Positions 25,043-34,942 are shown, counted from the first letter of the stretch. The stretch is 64,000 bases of DNA from Mycobacterium paraseoulense (GCF_010731655.1 NZ_AP022619.1:5828001-5892000), one strand, 5' to 3'. Notes: a model not told the origin generated them from the sequence alone. Made by a program: numbers and translations.

Positions 25043-25372
25043 ATGGTTGCTTCCACCACCTCCAGCCAGCTACGCCAGTGCCTCAGCGACGTGGATTTCC
25101 CGGTGAACAAGCAGGATCTGCTCGACGCCGCCGGTCGCAACGGCTGCGATGACGACACGATCCGCGCCGTACGTGCCATCCCGCCAGAGACCTACAACAA
25201 CGCCGCCCAAGTCGCCGCATCGGTCACCATCGCCGACGAACACGACATCCGGGACGGCGACAAGGCCGCGGCGCGTCGGTCACACACGAAGCCGGGGCTT
25301 GCCGAAACCGCGAAGGACATCCCCGCCCGGAGCCCGATCGTCGACGAGCTGGGCGAGAACCGGGGCCCCTGA
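25043..25372 (+). CDS. DUF2795 family protein
   Basis: 109 residues from ATG 25043. The pattern LRQCLSDVDFPVNKQDLLDAAGRNGCDDDTIRAVRAIPPETYNNAAQVAAS is the DUF2795 fold, small helical proteins found in many actinobacteria, with unknown function. It has a charged tail. No operon partner is nearby; the next plus-strand gene is almost 1 kb away. Confidence 0.8.
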   Translation: MVASTTSSQLRQCLSDVDFPVNKQDLLDAAGRNGCDDDTIRAVRAIPPETYNNAAQVAASVTIADEHDIRDGDKAAARRSHTKPGLAETAKDIPARSPIVDELGENRGP

Positions 25373-25478
25373 ACGCGGCGCGGCCGGGCGTCGAATCACC
25401 GGTAGCCAGCGGGCTTTTCGGCCCGGAAGGGCTGGGCCCGTCGAGAACTTTCCGCCCGCGACCGAGGCGGCGCAGGGG

Positions 25479-25870
25479 TCACAGCACCGGGCGGCCCCCC
25501 GGGTCACGGCCACCCGCGCGCCGAGGATGTAACTCGCGTCGTCGGACGCCGGCAGTTCGGCCGACGAATTCGCGATGGCGGCCTTGGCGAGGTAAAAGTA
25601 CGCACCGACGTTGACCCGGAAGGTGTAATCCCATTCCTCGTCGCTGATTTCGTCGAGGCTCTTGTGCATCATCTGGTAGGCGGCGTTGTTGACCAGGACG
25701 TCGATCCCGCCGAATTCCTGGACGGCTGTGTCGACGACGGCGCGGCAATGCGCTGGGTCGGAAAGGTCGCCGGGGAGCAGCACGCAATTGCTTCCGGCGT
25801 CCTGTACGAGGCGCGCGACGTCGCGGGCGTCGTCGTCCTCGTTGAGATAGGAGATCGCTTTCCCATACCG
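25479..25870 (-). pseudogene. broken short-chain dehydrogenase gene
   Basis: On the minus strand AISYLNEDDDARDVARLVQDAG, LLPGDLSDP, then IDVLVNNAAYQMMHKSLDEIS and WDYTFRVNVGAYFYLAKAA are the N-terminal half of an SDR of the general-stress-protein-39 type (lacking the first GGxxGIG). It then jumps straight to ASYILGARVAVT, the family's last residues, and a frameshift precedes GGRPVL-stop. The catalytic YxxxK segment is deleted, so the gene is dead. The frame continuing to 25280 is an artefact. Confidence 0.8.
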
Positions 25871-26335
25871 CGGTAAGTGTTTTCGCTGCGGTCTGAACCG
25901 GGTTCATCCGCCCCTGCACACCCGGGACGTCCTGTTGTTGAGGGGCGAAGCCCAGGCTTAGCGTGCCGTCTCATTCGTGCTTGGGCTGGTCGTCTCGGGC
26001 GGACTGTGCTTGGCGCCTCCGCGTTCCATGGGCGGCCCCTTTCGCCCTCGTCGGTTACAACCGGATGCGACTACCCGCCAGGGCGGGCGCTAATCGCCGT
26101 GTGGGCCCTGGCCGGGCATAGGCGTATTAGTGATACGACGTGAATAGCGATACAGATGTTAAGAATTGATGCGAAAGATCCTGTCCGGCAAAAAAATCGG
26201 TTTTAGGCCGCTAAGCGGCACGTATTCGTCATATAGTCGCGCAACATGTTTAAGGCGCATGACAAACGGCTATGGGCGCCTTATGTGCGTATTGCCCTTC
26301 TGGGGGGCGATTGTTCAACACGAAAGGAATGGACA
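25871..26335. other. gap upstream of the MPT63-like gene
   Basis: About 465 bases without a supported gene. The part from 26120 to 26270 is AT-rich for this genome (GATACAGATGTTAAGAATTG; AAAAAAATCGGTTTTAGG) and probably holds the promoter of the secreted protein at 26336. Confidence 0.45.
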
Positions 26336-26890
26336 ATGAAGGTCACCAAGACGGCCGTCAAGACAGCAGCCGCCGCCGGGGGGATAGCGGCGAGCATATT
26401 CGCAGCGGCACCGGCGTTCGCCGCACCGCCGCCCAACATTCAGGGTTTCGGCACCAGCGAAAAACTTGTGGACGGGCCGCTGATCACCGACTACACCGTG
26501 AGCAACCTGCAGCCGAGCAACGTCACGATTCCCGGCTACACGCCCAAGGGGACGCTCTACCAGGCCGACGTCACCGCCCGCTCGGACGGCGGGGTCGTGA
26601 CCCCGATGGTCAACGACTTCATCGCTCGTGGGCCTAATGGCCAGAACTACCGGGTGATCGACAAGGTGGGGGTCCCCAACGGTCTGAACCCCGCGCCGAT
26701 CCCGCAGGGCAGCGAGTCGACCGGGACGCTGTACTTCGACGTGACGGGCGCGCCGCCGAACGGTGTCGTCTACAACGACGGAATGCAGGACATCCTGATG
26801 TGGACGTCGAACGTGCCGAGCAGCGCTGCGCCCGGTGGCCCGAGCGCGAGCCCCGCTCCGGGCACACCGCCCAGCCCGGCCCACACGTAG
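26336..26890 (+). CDS. secreted MPT63-like (DUF1942) antigen
   Basis: 184 residues from ATG 26336 behind AAAGGA. The signal peptide ends AAAPAFA-AP (about residue 28). The mature part follows the MPT63 beta-sandwich pattern: VSNLQPSNVTIPGY, VVTPMVNDFIARGPNGQNYRV, IPQGSESTGTLYFDVTGAPPNGVVYNDGMQDILMW. A Pro/Ala/Ser tail of about 25 residues is extra. MPT63 is an abundant culture-filtrate antigen of unknown biochemical role. A strong terminator follows. Confidence 0.88.
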   Translation: MKVTKTAVKTAAAAGGIAASIFAAAPAFAAPPPNIQGFGTSEKLVDGPLITDYTVSNLQPSNVTIPGYTPKGTLYQADVTARSDGGVVTPMVNDFIARGPNGQNYRVIDKVGVPNGLNPAPIPQGSESTGTLYFDVTGAPPNGVVYNDGMQDILMWTSNVPSSAAPGGPSASPAPGTPPSPAHT

Positions 26891-26907
26891 TCCGGCTTGC
26901 GGAATAT

Positions 26908-26946
26908 CTCCCCGCGTCGCGCGCGACGCGGGGAGTTCCGTTTTTT
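26908..26946 (+). terminator. strong rho-independent terminator
   Basis: CTCCCCGCGTCGC (26908-26920) and GCGACGCGGGGAG (26923-26935) form a perfect 13-base stem with a two-base loop, followed by TTCCGTTTTTT. It ends the MPT63-like transcript 18 bases after the stop. Confidence 0.9.
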
Positions 26947-26990
26947 GTCGGTGTTGCGTCGTGCGGGCCCGAATCGGGTACCCGCAACTC

Positions 26991-27926
26991 ATGAGTAACC
27001 CGGATCACAGGCCAGCCGAAGTGCGCCAGCAAGCGGAGCTCCACGCCGAGCAAGCGCGGGCAACGATGGACGAACGGCGCAGCGACCAGGGCGGCGGATT
27101 GAGCGGCTGGGTCGCCGAGCGCGCCGGCAAGTGGGACCTCAGCGGGCAGGACGAGACCACCCTTCAGCGGCAGAAATATCTGTGGAATGTGCTGGTGGAC
27201 TACTGGTTTCGCATGGAAATCGATGGCTGGGAGAACATCCCGGAACCACCGGCGTTGCTGGTGGGGATCCACTCGGGAGCCCCGTTCGTCTGGGACGCCT
27301 GGACCGTGGGCCTGCAGTGGTGGCGCCGCTTCGGCCAGGACCGCCCGCTGCACGGTACCGCCCACGATGCGTTGATGGCCATCCCGTTGATCGGCCGGTA
27401 CTTCCGATCGATGGGCGTGCTCCCGGCCGCCCCGGACGCGATCGCCACCGCCCTCGCCGAAGGCCGTGACGTCGTGCTGTGGCCCGGCGGGGAAGTGGAC
27501 TCGCTGCGCCCCTGGACCGAGCGCGACCACGCCAACCTGGCCGGACGAAAAGGGTTCGTGAAAATGGCGATTCGGGCGGGAGTCCCCGTCGTGCCGATCG
27601 CGACGGTCGGCGGTGCGGACGCGATGCCCGTGCTGATCCGCGGTGACAAGCTGTCGAAGGCCCTGCAACTGGACCGGCTGCTGCGCCTCAAGGTGTTCCC
27701 GTTGGCGATCTCACTGCCATGGGGGATCGCGCCGGCGGCGCTGCCGCAGCTGCCACTCCCGGCCAAGATCAGGACCCGGTTCATGCCCGCGGTCGAGCTG
27801 GACCACGATCCCGCGCGCGCGGACGACGACGCCTACGTGGACCGCAAGTACCGGGAGATCCAGGACGCCATCCAGCAAGGAATGGATGCGCTCGCGCGCA
27901 AGCGCGCTTTCCCGCTATTCGGCTGA
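26991..27926 (+). CDS. PlsC-like lysophospholipid acyltransferase
   Basis: 311 residues from ATG 26991. The acyltransferase motifs are modified but present: LVGIHSGAPFVWDAW (HxxxxxxD catalytic block), a later LWPGGEVDSLRPW (the usual FPEG block) and AGVPVVPIATVGG. Such enzymes transfer acyl chains to glycerol phosphates or related acceptors at the inner membrane. The N terminus is a charged coil-like stretch (HRPAEVRQQAELHAEQARATMDER). The acceptor is unknown. Confidence 0.8.
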   Translation: MSNPDHRPAEVRQQAELHAEQARATMDERRSDQGGGLSGWVAERAGKWDLSGQDETTLQRQKYLWNVLVDYWFRMEIDGWENIPEPPALLVGIHSGAPFVWDAWTVGLQWWRRFGQDRPLHGTAHDALMAIPLIGRYFRSMGVLPAAPDAIATALAEGRDVVLWPGGEVDSLRPWTERDHANLAGRKGFVKMAIRAGVPVVPIATVGGADAMPVLIRGDKLSKALQLDRLLRLKVFPLAISLPWGIAPAALPQLPLPAKIRTRFMPAVELDHDPARADDDAYVDRKYREIQDAIQQGMDALARKRAFPLFG

Positions 27927-27980
27927 GCTATCCGCGAAGCCGCTGTGCGGCAACGATATTCGGGATCGATGGAGGTTGCG

Positions 27981-28724
27981 TTAACGCGCGACCGGGTCCG
28001 GGGCCGCCGTCGCCGTCGGCCACATCGGTGTCAGCGTCGGGTCGCTGACGATCCATTCCGGATGCGGTGGGGTCGCCGCCATGTAACCCACGCCCCGGAC
28101 CGTGTCGACCATCGACTGGTGGTGGGCTCCCAGCTTGGCGCGCAGCCGTCGGATGTGAACGTCGACCGAACGGACCCGGCCGTTGCTGTCGTAGCCCCAC
28201 GCCTCGTGCATCAGGCGGGTACGGGTAAAAGGCCGCCCGGCGTGCTGCACAAGGAAACTCAGCAGTTTGAACTCGGTGAGCGTGAGCGCCAGGTCCTTGC
28301 CCTCCAGCGAGCCGGAGAAGCTGGTCGGGTGCAGGAGCAGCGCGCCGAATCGCAAACTGCCGTCGATTGCGCTGCGTCGCTGCGCAATCGCCCGTCGCAG
28401 CCGCTCCTGCAGCTCGTCGCCGTCGGTGACGGGCGGCATAACGTCGTCGACGTTCCAGTCGTCGACCCTCGCCCCGTCGTCGGCGCGCGCCACCAGGGCC
28501 ACCACCGCGGTGCCGGGGGTATCGGTTGTCAGGCGCCGGCAGGCCTCCCGGGCCGCCGCCAGGTCGCCGCGGGCGTCGACGATCGCGACGTCTCCGCCAT
28601 GGTCGGGCCCGTGGGCCGAGCCGGTCAGGGGTGCGCGCCCCTTGATGCGCGCGACTGATGCCAGGGCCGGCAGAGCCCGGTCGAAGTCCTCCGCGTCGGT
28701 GAGCAGTAGAACGTCCAACGACAT
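27981..28724 (-). CDS. OmpR-type DNA-binding response regulator (Rv2884-like)
   Basis: 247 residues from ATG 28724. The C-terminal winged helix is clear: TLTEFKLLSFLVQHAGRPFTRTRLMHEAWGY, RSVDVHIRRLRAKLG, VDTVRGVGYM. The N-terminal receiver is degenerate: MSLDVLLLTDAEDFDRAL lacks the normal acidic pair and the phosphorylated Asp would be VAIVDARGD. No histidine kinase is adjacent, so it may act without phosphorylation (an orphan or atypical regulator). The Rv2884 homologue lies in the same position in M. tuberculosis. Confidence 0.85.
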   Translation of the reverse strand: MSLDVLLLTDAEDFDRALPALASVARIKGRAPLTGSAHGPDHGGDVAIVDARGDLAAAREACRRLTTDTPGTAVVALVARADDGARVDDWNVDDVMPPVTDGDELQERLRRAIAQRRSAIDGSLRFGALLLHPTSFSGSLEGKDLALTLTEFKLLSFLVQHAGRPFTRTRLMHEAWGYDSNGRVRSVDVHIRRLRAKLGAHHQSMVDTVRGVGYMAATPPHPEWIVSDPTLTPMWPTATAAPDPVAR

Positions 28725-28894
28725 CTCCCGAAAAACTCTCGGTGGGTCTCTTCCCCCGGCTCGTAGGCACCTCACGGGGAGATGTCTGCCAGCGCAGCGG
28801 TGATTACCCGCTCGCCGCCAAATTAAGCAAACTGCTTCGGCGCGGTCCGCCCCGCGTCCGGCCGGGCTCACCGGACGGAATCGTCTCGCCGTGG

Positions 28895-28936
28895 AAAAGT
28901 CGATGGGTCCGGTCCGTTTTCACAGACCGGACCCAT
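28895..28936 (-). terminator. terminator of the CsbD-like gene
   Basis: ATGGGTCCGGTC (28903-28914) and GACCGGACCCAT (28925-28936) form a perfect 12-base stem; on the minus strand it is followed by CGACTTTT. It lies 13 bases beyond the stop of the CsbD-like gene. Confidence 0.85.
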
Positions 28937-28948
28937 CCTCCCAGCAAG

Positions 28949-29185
28949 CTACTGATTGGCCTTCTGGCGCTCCTCAGCGGCCTCGGCGCCGCCTCGCGCC
29001 GCTTCGGCCTCGGCTTCCTTCTTCGCCGCGTCGCGCTGTGCTTCTGCCTTGTCCTGCTGGGCCTGGCCCTCGCGGGTGAGGTCGTCACGACCAGCCACCG
29101 CGCCGACGGCCTCCTTGGCCTTGCCCTTGACGTCCTCGACGACGCCCTTGACTGCTTCAGCAGGTCCCGAGTTGTTGTCCGCCAT
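28949..29185 (-). CDS. CsbD-like stress protein (microaggregate-binding protein)
   Basis: 78 residues, almost all helical and highly charged: AVKGVVEDVKGKAKEAVGAVAG is the CsbD signature, followed by a Lys/Glu/Ala-rich coil. Mycobacterial members are called microaggregate-binding protein 1 and are abundant small cytoplasmic stress proteins of unknown mechanism. It is a single-gene unit with its own terminator. The plus-strand frames across it are shadows. Confidence 0.85.
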   Translation of the reverse strand: MADNNSGPAEAVKGVVEDVKGKAKEAVGAVAGRDDLTREGQAQQDKAEAQRDAAKKEAEAEAARGGAEAAEERQKANQ

Positions 29186-29535
29186 GGAATTAGTTCCTCT
29201 CGTTGGCGTACGTTGAGCGATCCGTGCTCACCGCCGATCGCCGAAAGCGACCGGTCCGGTTCTGCGGCCAGGCTGGCCCTTGTTTCTCAAGGCCGTGAAT
29301 TCCCGCCGCGATGGTGCGGATTCCCCGTGTCGCCCACCGCTCAAACATCCCGACGTCGGCGCAGCCGCCGCCGCCGTCGGCGTTACCTTGGCTGATGGCC
29401 GCGAAAGACCGCCCGCGCCGCGAACTCTGCGCATAACGCACCCCGCCGACGCCGCGTTGTGCTGCGATGAGGCAGGATGTGAAATGCCGTTCCGGATGTG
29501 GTCACCCGGGATGGCACCTTCATGCGAGGAGCCTG

Positions 29536-30342
29536 ATGACGGAGTCCAGGGAGCCCCAAGCCGCCGGCGCGTCGGCTCCACAGCCGGAGCCGACGGCGCG
29601 GGAGAACGGATCAGCTGCCGGGCAGCCGCGAACGCGGCCCAAGTACTCCAGGGTGTTGCTCAAGCTTGGCGGCGAGATGTTCGGCGGCGGCCAGGTCGGC
29701 CTGGACCCCGATGTCGTGGCGCGGGTGGCCCGCCAGATCGCCGAGGTGGTTCGCGACGGCGTGCAGGTTGCCGTCGTAATCGGCGGCGGCAACTTCTTCC
29801 GGGGCGCGCAGCTGCAGCAGCGCGGCATGGAACGCACCCGTTCGGACTACATGGGCATGCTCGGCACGGTCATGAACAGCCTGGCGCTGCAGGACTTCCT
29901 GGAAAAGGAGGGCATCGTCACCCGTGTGCAGACCGCGATCACCATGGGTCAGGTCGCCGAGCCGTACCTGCCGCTGCGCGCCGTCCGCCACCTGGAGAAG
30001 GGGCGGGTGGTGATTTTCGGGGCCGGCATGGGACTGCCCTACTTCTCCACCGACACCACGGCCGCGCAGCGGGCGCTCGAGATCGGCGCCGAGGTCGTCT
30101 TGATGGCCAAGGCGGTCGACGGGGTGTTCTCCGCGGACCCCCGGCACGATCCGCAAGCCGAGCTCATCGCCGCGATCAGCCATCGTGAGGTCATCGACAG
30201 GGGCCTGCGAGTGGCCGACGCCACCGCGTTCAGCCTCTGCATGGACAATGGCATGCCGATCCTGGTGTTCAACCTGCTGACCAATGGCAATATCGCCCGC
30301 GCGGTCGCCGGTGAGAAAATCGGGACACTGGTCACCACCTGA
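29536..30342 (+). CDS. pyrH: UMP kinase
   Basis: 268 residues from ATG 29536; an earlier in-frame ATG at 29467 has no homology. A 35-residue Pro/Ala-rich N-terminal tail is typical of mycobacteria, then [39 protein letters not shown] and the uridylate-binding [17 protein letters not shown]. It phosphorylates UMP to UDP and is allosterically regulated by GTP and UTP. frr follows, as in most bacteria. Confidence 0.96.
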   Translation: MTESREPQAAGASAPQPEPTARENGSAAGQPRTRPKYSRVLLKLGGEMFGGGQVGLDPDVVARVARQIAEVVRDGVQVAVVIGGGNFFRGAQLQQRGMERTRSDYMGMLGTVMNSLALQDFLEKEGIVTRVQTAITMGQVAEPYLPLRAVRHLEKGRVVIFGAGMGLPYFSTDTTAAQRALEIGAEVVLMAKAVDGVFSADPRHDPQAELIAAISHREVIDRGLRVADATAFSLCMDNGMPILVFNLLTNGNIARAVAGEKIGTLVTT

Positions 30343-30364
30343 GGGGAAGAGCGAACGATGATTC

Positions 30365-30433
30365 GCGCTGGCGACGATGCAGAACGCAGTGATGTGGGGG
30401 CACCTCCCGCTTGCGGGGGAAAGGAGCGGCGCA
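30365..30433 (+). repeat. MIRU-type repeat between pyrH and frr
   Basis: The sequence CGCTGGCGACGATGCAGAAC to GGAGCGGCGCA abutting an ATG has the form of a mycobacterial interspersed repetitive unit, with a GGGGGCACCTCCCGCTTGCGGGGG hairpin insert in the middle. It supplies the ribosome-binding region of frr. A shorter relative lies at 50820-50866. Confidence 0.6.
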
Positions 30434-30991
30434 ATGATTGACGAGGCTCTCTTCGACGCGGAAGAGAAAATGGAGAAGGCCGTAGCGGTGGCCCGTGACG
30501 ACCTGTCAAGCATCCGGACCGGGCGCGCCAACCCGGGCATGTTCTCCCGGGTCGTCATCGACTACTACGGCGCCACCACCCCCATCACGCAACTGGCCAG
30601 CATCAACGTGCCCGAGGCGCGACTCGTGGTGATCAAGCCCTACGAAACCAGTCAGCTCGGCGCGATCGAAACGGCGATCCGCAACTCCGATCTGGGCGTC
30701 AACCCGACCAACGACGGCACCCTCATCCGGGTGGCGGTGCCGCAGCTGACCGAGGAGCGGCGCCGGGAGCTGGTCAAACAGGCCAAGGGCAAGGGGGAAG
30801 ACGCCAAGGTGTCGGTGCGCAACATCCGGCGCAAGGCGATGGAGGAGTTGCACCGGATCCGCAAGGACGGCGAGGCCGGCGAGGACGAGGTCGGTCGCGC
30901 GGAAAAAGACCTGGACAAGACCACGCACCAGTACATCACCCAGATCGAAGACCTGGTCAAGCACAAAGAAGGCGAGCTGCTGGAGGTCTAG
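30434..30991 (+). CDS. frr: ribosome recycling factor
   Basis: 185 residues, the standard length, from ATG 30434 behind [48 protein letters not shown] and [14 protein letters not shown] are all diagnostic. It splits post-termination ribosomes with EF-G. The translation start sits in a MIRU-like repeat that fills the pyrH-frr gap. Confidence 0.97.
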   Translation: MIDEALFDAEEKMEKAVAVARDDLSSIRTGRANPGMFSRVVIDYYGATTPITQLASINVPEARLVVIKPYETSQLGAIETAIRNSDLGVNPTNDGTLIRVAVPQLTEERRRELVKQAKGKGEDAKVSVRNIRRKAMEELHRIRKDGEAGEDEVGRAEKDLDKTTHQYITQIEDLVKHKEGELLEV

Positions 30992-31023
30992 CGACCGCCC
31001 AGTAGCTGAGTTCACCCAGGTCC

Positions 31024-31947
31024 GTGGCAACCACCGGCGCAGCCAGCCCGCCCGACGAGCCGCGGCGTGAGGGCAGGAACACCATGCAGCAGCCGGCCAA
31101 GAAGACGTCCCGCGCCGGACGCGACCTGCGCGCCGCGATCGCGGTGGGCGCGGGGATCGGCGGCGTGCTGATCGTGACGCTCATGTTTGCGCCGCGCTTC
31201 TGGGTTCCCATCGTCGCGCTCGCCATCTTCGTCGCCACCCTCGAGGTGTCGCGGCGGCTGGGCGAGGCCGGGTACGTCATCCCGCTCATCCCGCTGCTGA
31301 TCGGCGGGCAGGTCACCCTCTGGCTGACGTGGCCCTATCACGCCGCCGGCGCCCTGGCCGGGTTCGCCGCCACCGTGGTGGTGTGCAACGTGTGGCGGCT
31401 GTTCATGCAGGACAACAGCAAGCGGCCGGAGCCGTTCGCCGGTTCGCCGTCGGCGAATTATTTGCGTGACGCCTCGGCCACCGTGTTCCTGGCCGCGTGG
31501 GTGCCGCTGTTCGCCTCCTTCGGCGCCATGCTGGTCTACCCGAAGGACGGCGCGGGCCGGGTGTTCTGCCTGATGGTCACGGTCGTCGCCTCCGACGTGG
31601 GCGGCTACGCCGTGGGCGTGCTGCTGGGCAAGCACCCGATGGTCCCCGCGATCAGCCCGAAGAAGTCCTGGGAGGGGTTCGCCGGCTCGCTCTTCTTCGG
31701 CATCACCGCGGCGATCCTGACGGCCACGTTCCTGGCCGGCAAGCCGCCCTGGATCGGAGCGCTGCTGGGCGTCGTCCTCGTGCTGACCGGCACGCTCGGC
31801 GATCTCGTCGAGTCCCAGATCAAGCGCGACCTCGGCATCAAAGACATGGGCCGCTTGCTGCCCGGCCACGGCGGTCTGATGGACCGGCTCGACGGTGTAC
31901 TCCCGTCGGCGGTCGCCGCGTGGACGGTGCTGACGCTCGTACCCTGA
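31024..31947 (+). CDS. cdsA: phosphatidate cytidylyltransferase
   Basis: 307 residues from GTG 31024; a hydrophilic N terminus of about 45 residues precedes eight or so membrane helices. The family signature [27 protein letters not shown] is near the C terminus. It makes CDP-diacylglycerol from phosphatidate and CTP at the inner membrane, the precursor for phosphatidylinositol and cardiolipin. It is the third gene of the pyrH-frr-cdsA group. Confidence 0.95.
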   Translation: MATTGAASPPDEPRREGRNTMQQPAKKTSRAGRDLRAAIAVGAGIGGVLIVTLMFAPRFWVPIVALAIFVATLEVSRRLGEAGYVIPLIPLLIGGQVTLWLTWPYHAAGALAGFAATVVVCNVWRLFMQDNSKRPEPFAGSPSANYLRDASATVFLAAWVPLFASFGAMLVYPKDGAGRVFCLMVTVVASDVGGYAVGVLLGKHPMVPAISPKKSWEGFAGSLFFGITAAILTATFLAGKPPWIGALLGVVLVLTGTLGDLVESQIKRDLGIKDMGRLLPGHGGLMDRLDGVLPSAVAAWTVLTLVP

Positions 31948-31970
31948 CCAAGGCCGATACTGGACTGGTC

Positions 31971-33065
31971 ATGGTCCAACAACTGGTTTACACCGAACCC
32001 CGCCCCAGCAGGCCGCCGCGGCACCTGGCCGACCTGGACGCGGAAGGCCGCGCGTCGGCCGTCGCCGAGCTGGGCCTGCCGGCATTCCGCGCCAAGCAGC
32101 TGGCGCATCAGTACTACGGCCGCCTGATCGCCGACCCCCGCGAGATGACCGACCTGCCGGCCGCCGTGCGGGACCGGGTCGCCGAGGCGATGTTCCCGCG
32201 CCTGCTGAGCTCGGCCGCCGAAGTCACCTGCGATGCCGGGCAGACCCGAAAGACGTTGTGGCGCGGCACCGATGGGACGACCTTCGAGTCGGTGCTGATG
32301 CGCTACCCGCAGCGCAACACCGTGTGCATCTCCTCGCAGGCCGGCTGCGGCATGGCCTGCCCGTTCTGTGCGACGGGGCAGGGGGGACTGACCCGCAACC
32401 TGTCGACCGCGGAGATTCTGGAGCAGGTGCGCTCCGCCGCCGTGGCCCTGCGCGACGACTTCGGCGACCGGCTCTCCAACGTCGTGTTCATGGGCATGGG
32501 GGAGCCGCTGGCCAACTACGCGAGGGTGGTTGCCGCGGTGCGTCGCATCACCGAGGCGCCGCCGCACGGCTTCGGCATCTCGGCCCGCTCGGTCACGGTC
32601 TCGACGGTCGGCCTGGCCCCCGCCATCCGCAAACTGGCCGACGAGCGGCTCGGCGTGACGCTGGCGCTGTCGCTGCACGCGCCCGACGACGAACTGCGCG
32701 ACACCCTCGTGCCGGTCAACAACCGGTGGAAGATCACCGAGGCGCTCGACGCCGCCCGCTACTACGCCGACGTCACCGGGCGCCGGGTATCGGTGGAGTA
32801 CGCGTTGATCCGCGACGTCAACGACCAGCCGTGGCGGGCCGACCTGCTGGGTAAACGCCTGCATCGGGCGCTGGGCCCGCTGGTGCACGTCAACCTGATC
32901 CCGCTCAACCCGACGCCGGGCAGCGAGTGGGACGCCAGCCCCAAGCCTGTGGAGCGCGAGTTCGTCCGGCGGGTGCGGGCGCAGGGGGTGTCGTGCACGG
33001 TGCGGGACACGCGCGGACGTGAGATCAGCGCCGCCTGCGGACAGCTGGCCGCCGAAGGCGGGTAG
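31971..33065 (+). CDS. rlmN: 23S rRNA (A2503-C2) methyltransferase RlmN
   Basis: 364 residues, as Rv2880c, from ATG 31971. The radical SAM cluster is C126-x3-C130-x2-C133 (CGMACPFC), followed by [13 protein letters not shown] and [10 protein letters not shown]. The conserved late Cys in [11 protein letters not shown] acts as the methyl carrier. It methylates A2503 of 23S rRNA and some tRNAs. Its last 35 coding bases are repeated downstream (33091-33125). Confidence 0.95.
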   Translation: MVQQLVYTEPRPSRPPRHLADLDAEGRASAVAELGLPAFRAKQLAHQYYGRLIADPREMTDLPAAVRDRVAEAMFPRLLSSAAEVTCDAGQTRKTLWRGTDGTTFESVLMRYPQRNTVCISSQAGCGMACPFCATGQGGLTRNLSTAEILEQVRSAAVALRDDFGDRLSNVVFMGMGEPLANYARVVAAVRRITEAPPHGFGISARSVTVSTVGLAPAIRKLADERLGVTLALSLHAPDDELRDTLVPVNNRWKITEALDAARYYADVTGRRVSVEYALIRDVNDQPWRADLLGKRLHRALGPLVHVNLIPLNPTPGSEWDASPKPVEREFVRRVRAQGVSCTVRDTRGREISAACGQLAAEGG

Positions 33066-33066
33066 C
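33032..33066 (+). repeat. 35-base direct repeat, unit 1 (inside rlmN)
   Basis: Bases CGCCTGCGGACAGCTGGCCG onward through the rlmN stop codon. An exact second unit lies at 33091-33125, 59 bases later start to start. Confidence 0.9.
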
Positions 33067-33090
33067 TGGAGCGCAGGCGAATCCCACTAC

Positions 33091-33125
33091 CGCCTGCGGA
33101 CAGCTGGCCGCCGAAGGCGGGTAGC
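33091..33125 (+). repeat. 35-base direct repeat, unit 2 (intergenic)
   Basis: An exact copy of the end of rlmN including its TAG, in the gap before the mpt53-like gene. It is most simply a small tandem duplication. Confidence 0.9.
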
Positions 33126-33190
33126 TCCGGTGAACCGGGCGAGCTTCTGCCCCGTCGAGTAGGGCAGGACTCCAGCAAACGAGGTGTGCC

Positions 33191-33700
33191 ATGAGGATTC
33201 ACCGTTCAACCCTGAGCAAAGCGTTTGCCGCGGCGCTCATCGCGGTCATGTGGACTATCGGCGTGGGCAGCGCGACCCGGGCGGCGGCGGCGGACGACCG
33301 TCTGCAATTCACGGCAACGACCCTCAGTGGTGCGCCGTTCAACGGGGCCAGCCTGCAGGGCAAACCCGCGGTGTTGTGGTTCTGGACGCCGTGGTGCCCG
33401 TTCTGCAACGCCGAAGCCCCGGGCGTCAGCCAGGTGGCAGCCGCGAACCCCGGCGTCACTTTCGTCGGCGTCGCGGCCCACTCCGACGTGGCTGCGATGC
33501 AGAACTTCGTCGCCAAGTACAACCTGAATTTCACCAATCTCAACGACACCGACGGCGCGCTCTGGGCCCGGTACAACGTCCCCTGGCAGCCCGCTTACGT
33601 GTTCTACCGGGCGGACGGCAGCTCGACCTTCGTGAACAACCCGACCGCGGCGATGTCGCAGCAGGAGCTGTCCGAGCGGGTAGCCGCGCTGAGGTCCTGA
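33191..33700 (+). CDS. mpt53: secreted thioredoxin-like disulfide protein (MPT53-like)
   Basis: 169 residues. A signal peptide of about 37 residues ends AAA-DD. The thioredoxin fold has FWTPWCPFCNAEAP, so the active site is CPFC, and cis-Pro in VPWQPAYVFY. MPT53 (Rv2878c) is an extracytoplasmic oxidant of cysteine pairs. The next gene encodes its CcdA-like membrane partner four bases later. Confidence 0.92.
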   Translation: MRIHRSTLSKAFAAALIAVMWTIGVGSATRAAAADDRLQFTATTLSGAPFNGASLQGKPAVLWFWTPWCPFCNAEAPGVSQVAAANPGVTFVGVAAHSDVAAMQNFVAKYNLNFTNLNDTDGALWARYNVPWQPAYVFYRADGSSTFVNNPTAAMSQQELSERVAALRS

Positions 33701-33704
33701 CCTC

Positions 33705-34574
33705 GTGGATCGGGGCCTCGTCGGCCTGGCCTTTGCCGCCGGGTTGGTGGCGGCCCTGAACCCGTGTGGCTTTGCCATGCTGCCCGCCTACCTGCTGCTG
33801 GTGGTGCGAGGTCAGCGGTCCGGCGAGCGAGCGGGCGTGTCGTCGGCTTTGACGGCCGCCGGGCGGGCGCTGGCAGCCACCGCCGGGATGGCGCTCGGCT
33901 TCCTGACGGTGTTCGGCTTGTTCGGCGCGCTGACGGTATCGGCGGCCACGACCGTACAGCGGTACCTGCCGTACGCCACGGTGATCGTCGGCGTCGTGCT
34001 CGTCGCGCTCGGCGTATGGCTGATGTCGGGTCGCCGGCTGTCGGCGCTCACCCCTCGGCCGTTGGGCCCGCGGCGGGCACCCACGGTGCGGCTCGGCTCG
34101 ATGTACGGGTACGGCGTCAGCTACGCGCTCGCTTCCCTGTCGTGCACGATCGGGCCGTTTCTGGCGGTCACCGCGGCCGGCCTGCGGGGTGGATCGATCG
34201 TCACGGAGGTGTCGATCTACCTCGCCTACACAGGGGGCCTGACCTTGGTCGTCGGCGTACTCGCGGTCGCCGCCGCTACCGCGAGCTCGGCGGTGGTGGA
34301 CCGGCTGCGGCGCATCCTGCCATTCGTCGACCGGATCAGTGGCGCGCTGCTGTTGCTCGTCGGTCTCTACGTGGCCTACTACGGCTGCTACGAGCTACGC
34401 CTATTGGGGCCGGACGCCAATCCGCAGGACGCGGTGATCACCGCGGCCGGGCGCGTGCAGGGAACGCTGGCCGGCTGGGTGCATCAGCACGGGATGTGGC
34501 CCTGGCTGGCGGCCCTGTTCGCCTTGGCCGCCGTCGTGCTCGGCGGCGCCTGGTACCGGCGGGCGCAACGCTAG
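33705..34574 (+). CDS. CcdA/DsbD-like membrane thiol transporter
   Basis: 289 residues from GTG 33705. About seven or eight membrane helices; the CcdA pair of helices is seen in [18 protein letters not shown] and again [16 protein letters not shown], each with the single Cys-Pro/Gly motif that relays electrons across the membrane. It would supply or remove electrons for the MPT53-like protein, matching Rv2877c. The C-terminal part has two further helices. Confidence 0.88.
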   Translation: MDRGLVGLAFAAGLVAALNPCGFAMLPAYLLLVVRGQRSGERAGVSSALTAAGRALAATAGMALGFLTVFGLFGALTVSAATTVQRYLPYATVIVGVVLVALGVWLMSGRRLSALTPRPLGPRRAPTVRLGSMYGYGVSYALASLSCTIGPFLAVTAAGLRGGSIVTEVSIYLAYTGGLTLVVGVLAVAAATASSAVVDRLRRILPFVDRISGALLLLVGLYVAYYGCYELRLLGPDANPQDAVITAAGRVQGTLAGWVHQHGMWPWLAALFALAAVVLGGAWYRRAQR

Positions 34575-34591
34575 AGCATCGGGGTGGGCGG

Positions 34592-34846
34592 CTACCTGAT
34601 CCAGCCGCGGCGGCGGCCCCACAGGTCGCGGACCAGGGCGAACAGGGCCACCGCGGCGAACCCGATCAGGTACCAGTTCTCGATGTGGCCGACGTGGTTG
34701 CCGCGCAGCATCGCCAGCAGGAACACGATGATGACCAGACCGGTGAGGTACCACGTGCGGTGGTTGATCCTGCTCCAACCCCACGCCGCCGACGGCACCT
34801 CGACGGTGTCGACGCCGGTGAACTGTTCCACCTCGGTACTGGCCAC
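34592..34846 (-). CDS. small two-helix membrane protein (Rv2876-like)
   Basis: 84 residues from GTG 34846, which has GAAAGGGG seven bases upstream; the much longer open frame behind it is a shadow of dxr. Two membrane helices: [19 protein letters not shown] and [20 protein letters not shown]. Function is unknown. It is divergent from dxr, with about 95 bases between starts. Confidence 0.8.
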   Translation of the reverse strand: MASTEVEQFTGVDTVEVPSAAWGWSRINHRTWYLTGLVIIVFLLAMLRGNHVGHIENWYLIGFAAVALFALVRDLWGRRRGWIR

Positions 34847-34942
34847 GGTGAACCCCTTTCGTCGCTTCTGCAGCGATTCTGGCATACCCGCGGCGCGGTC
34901 CCGCACCCGTCGCGGACTCTTCGAGCGGGGCACAATGGGTGG

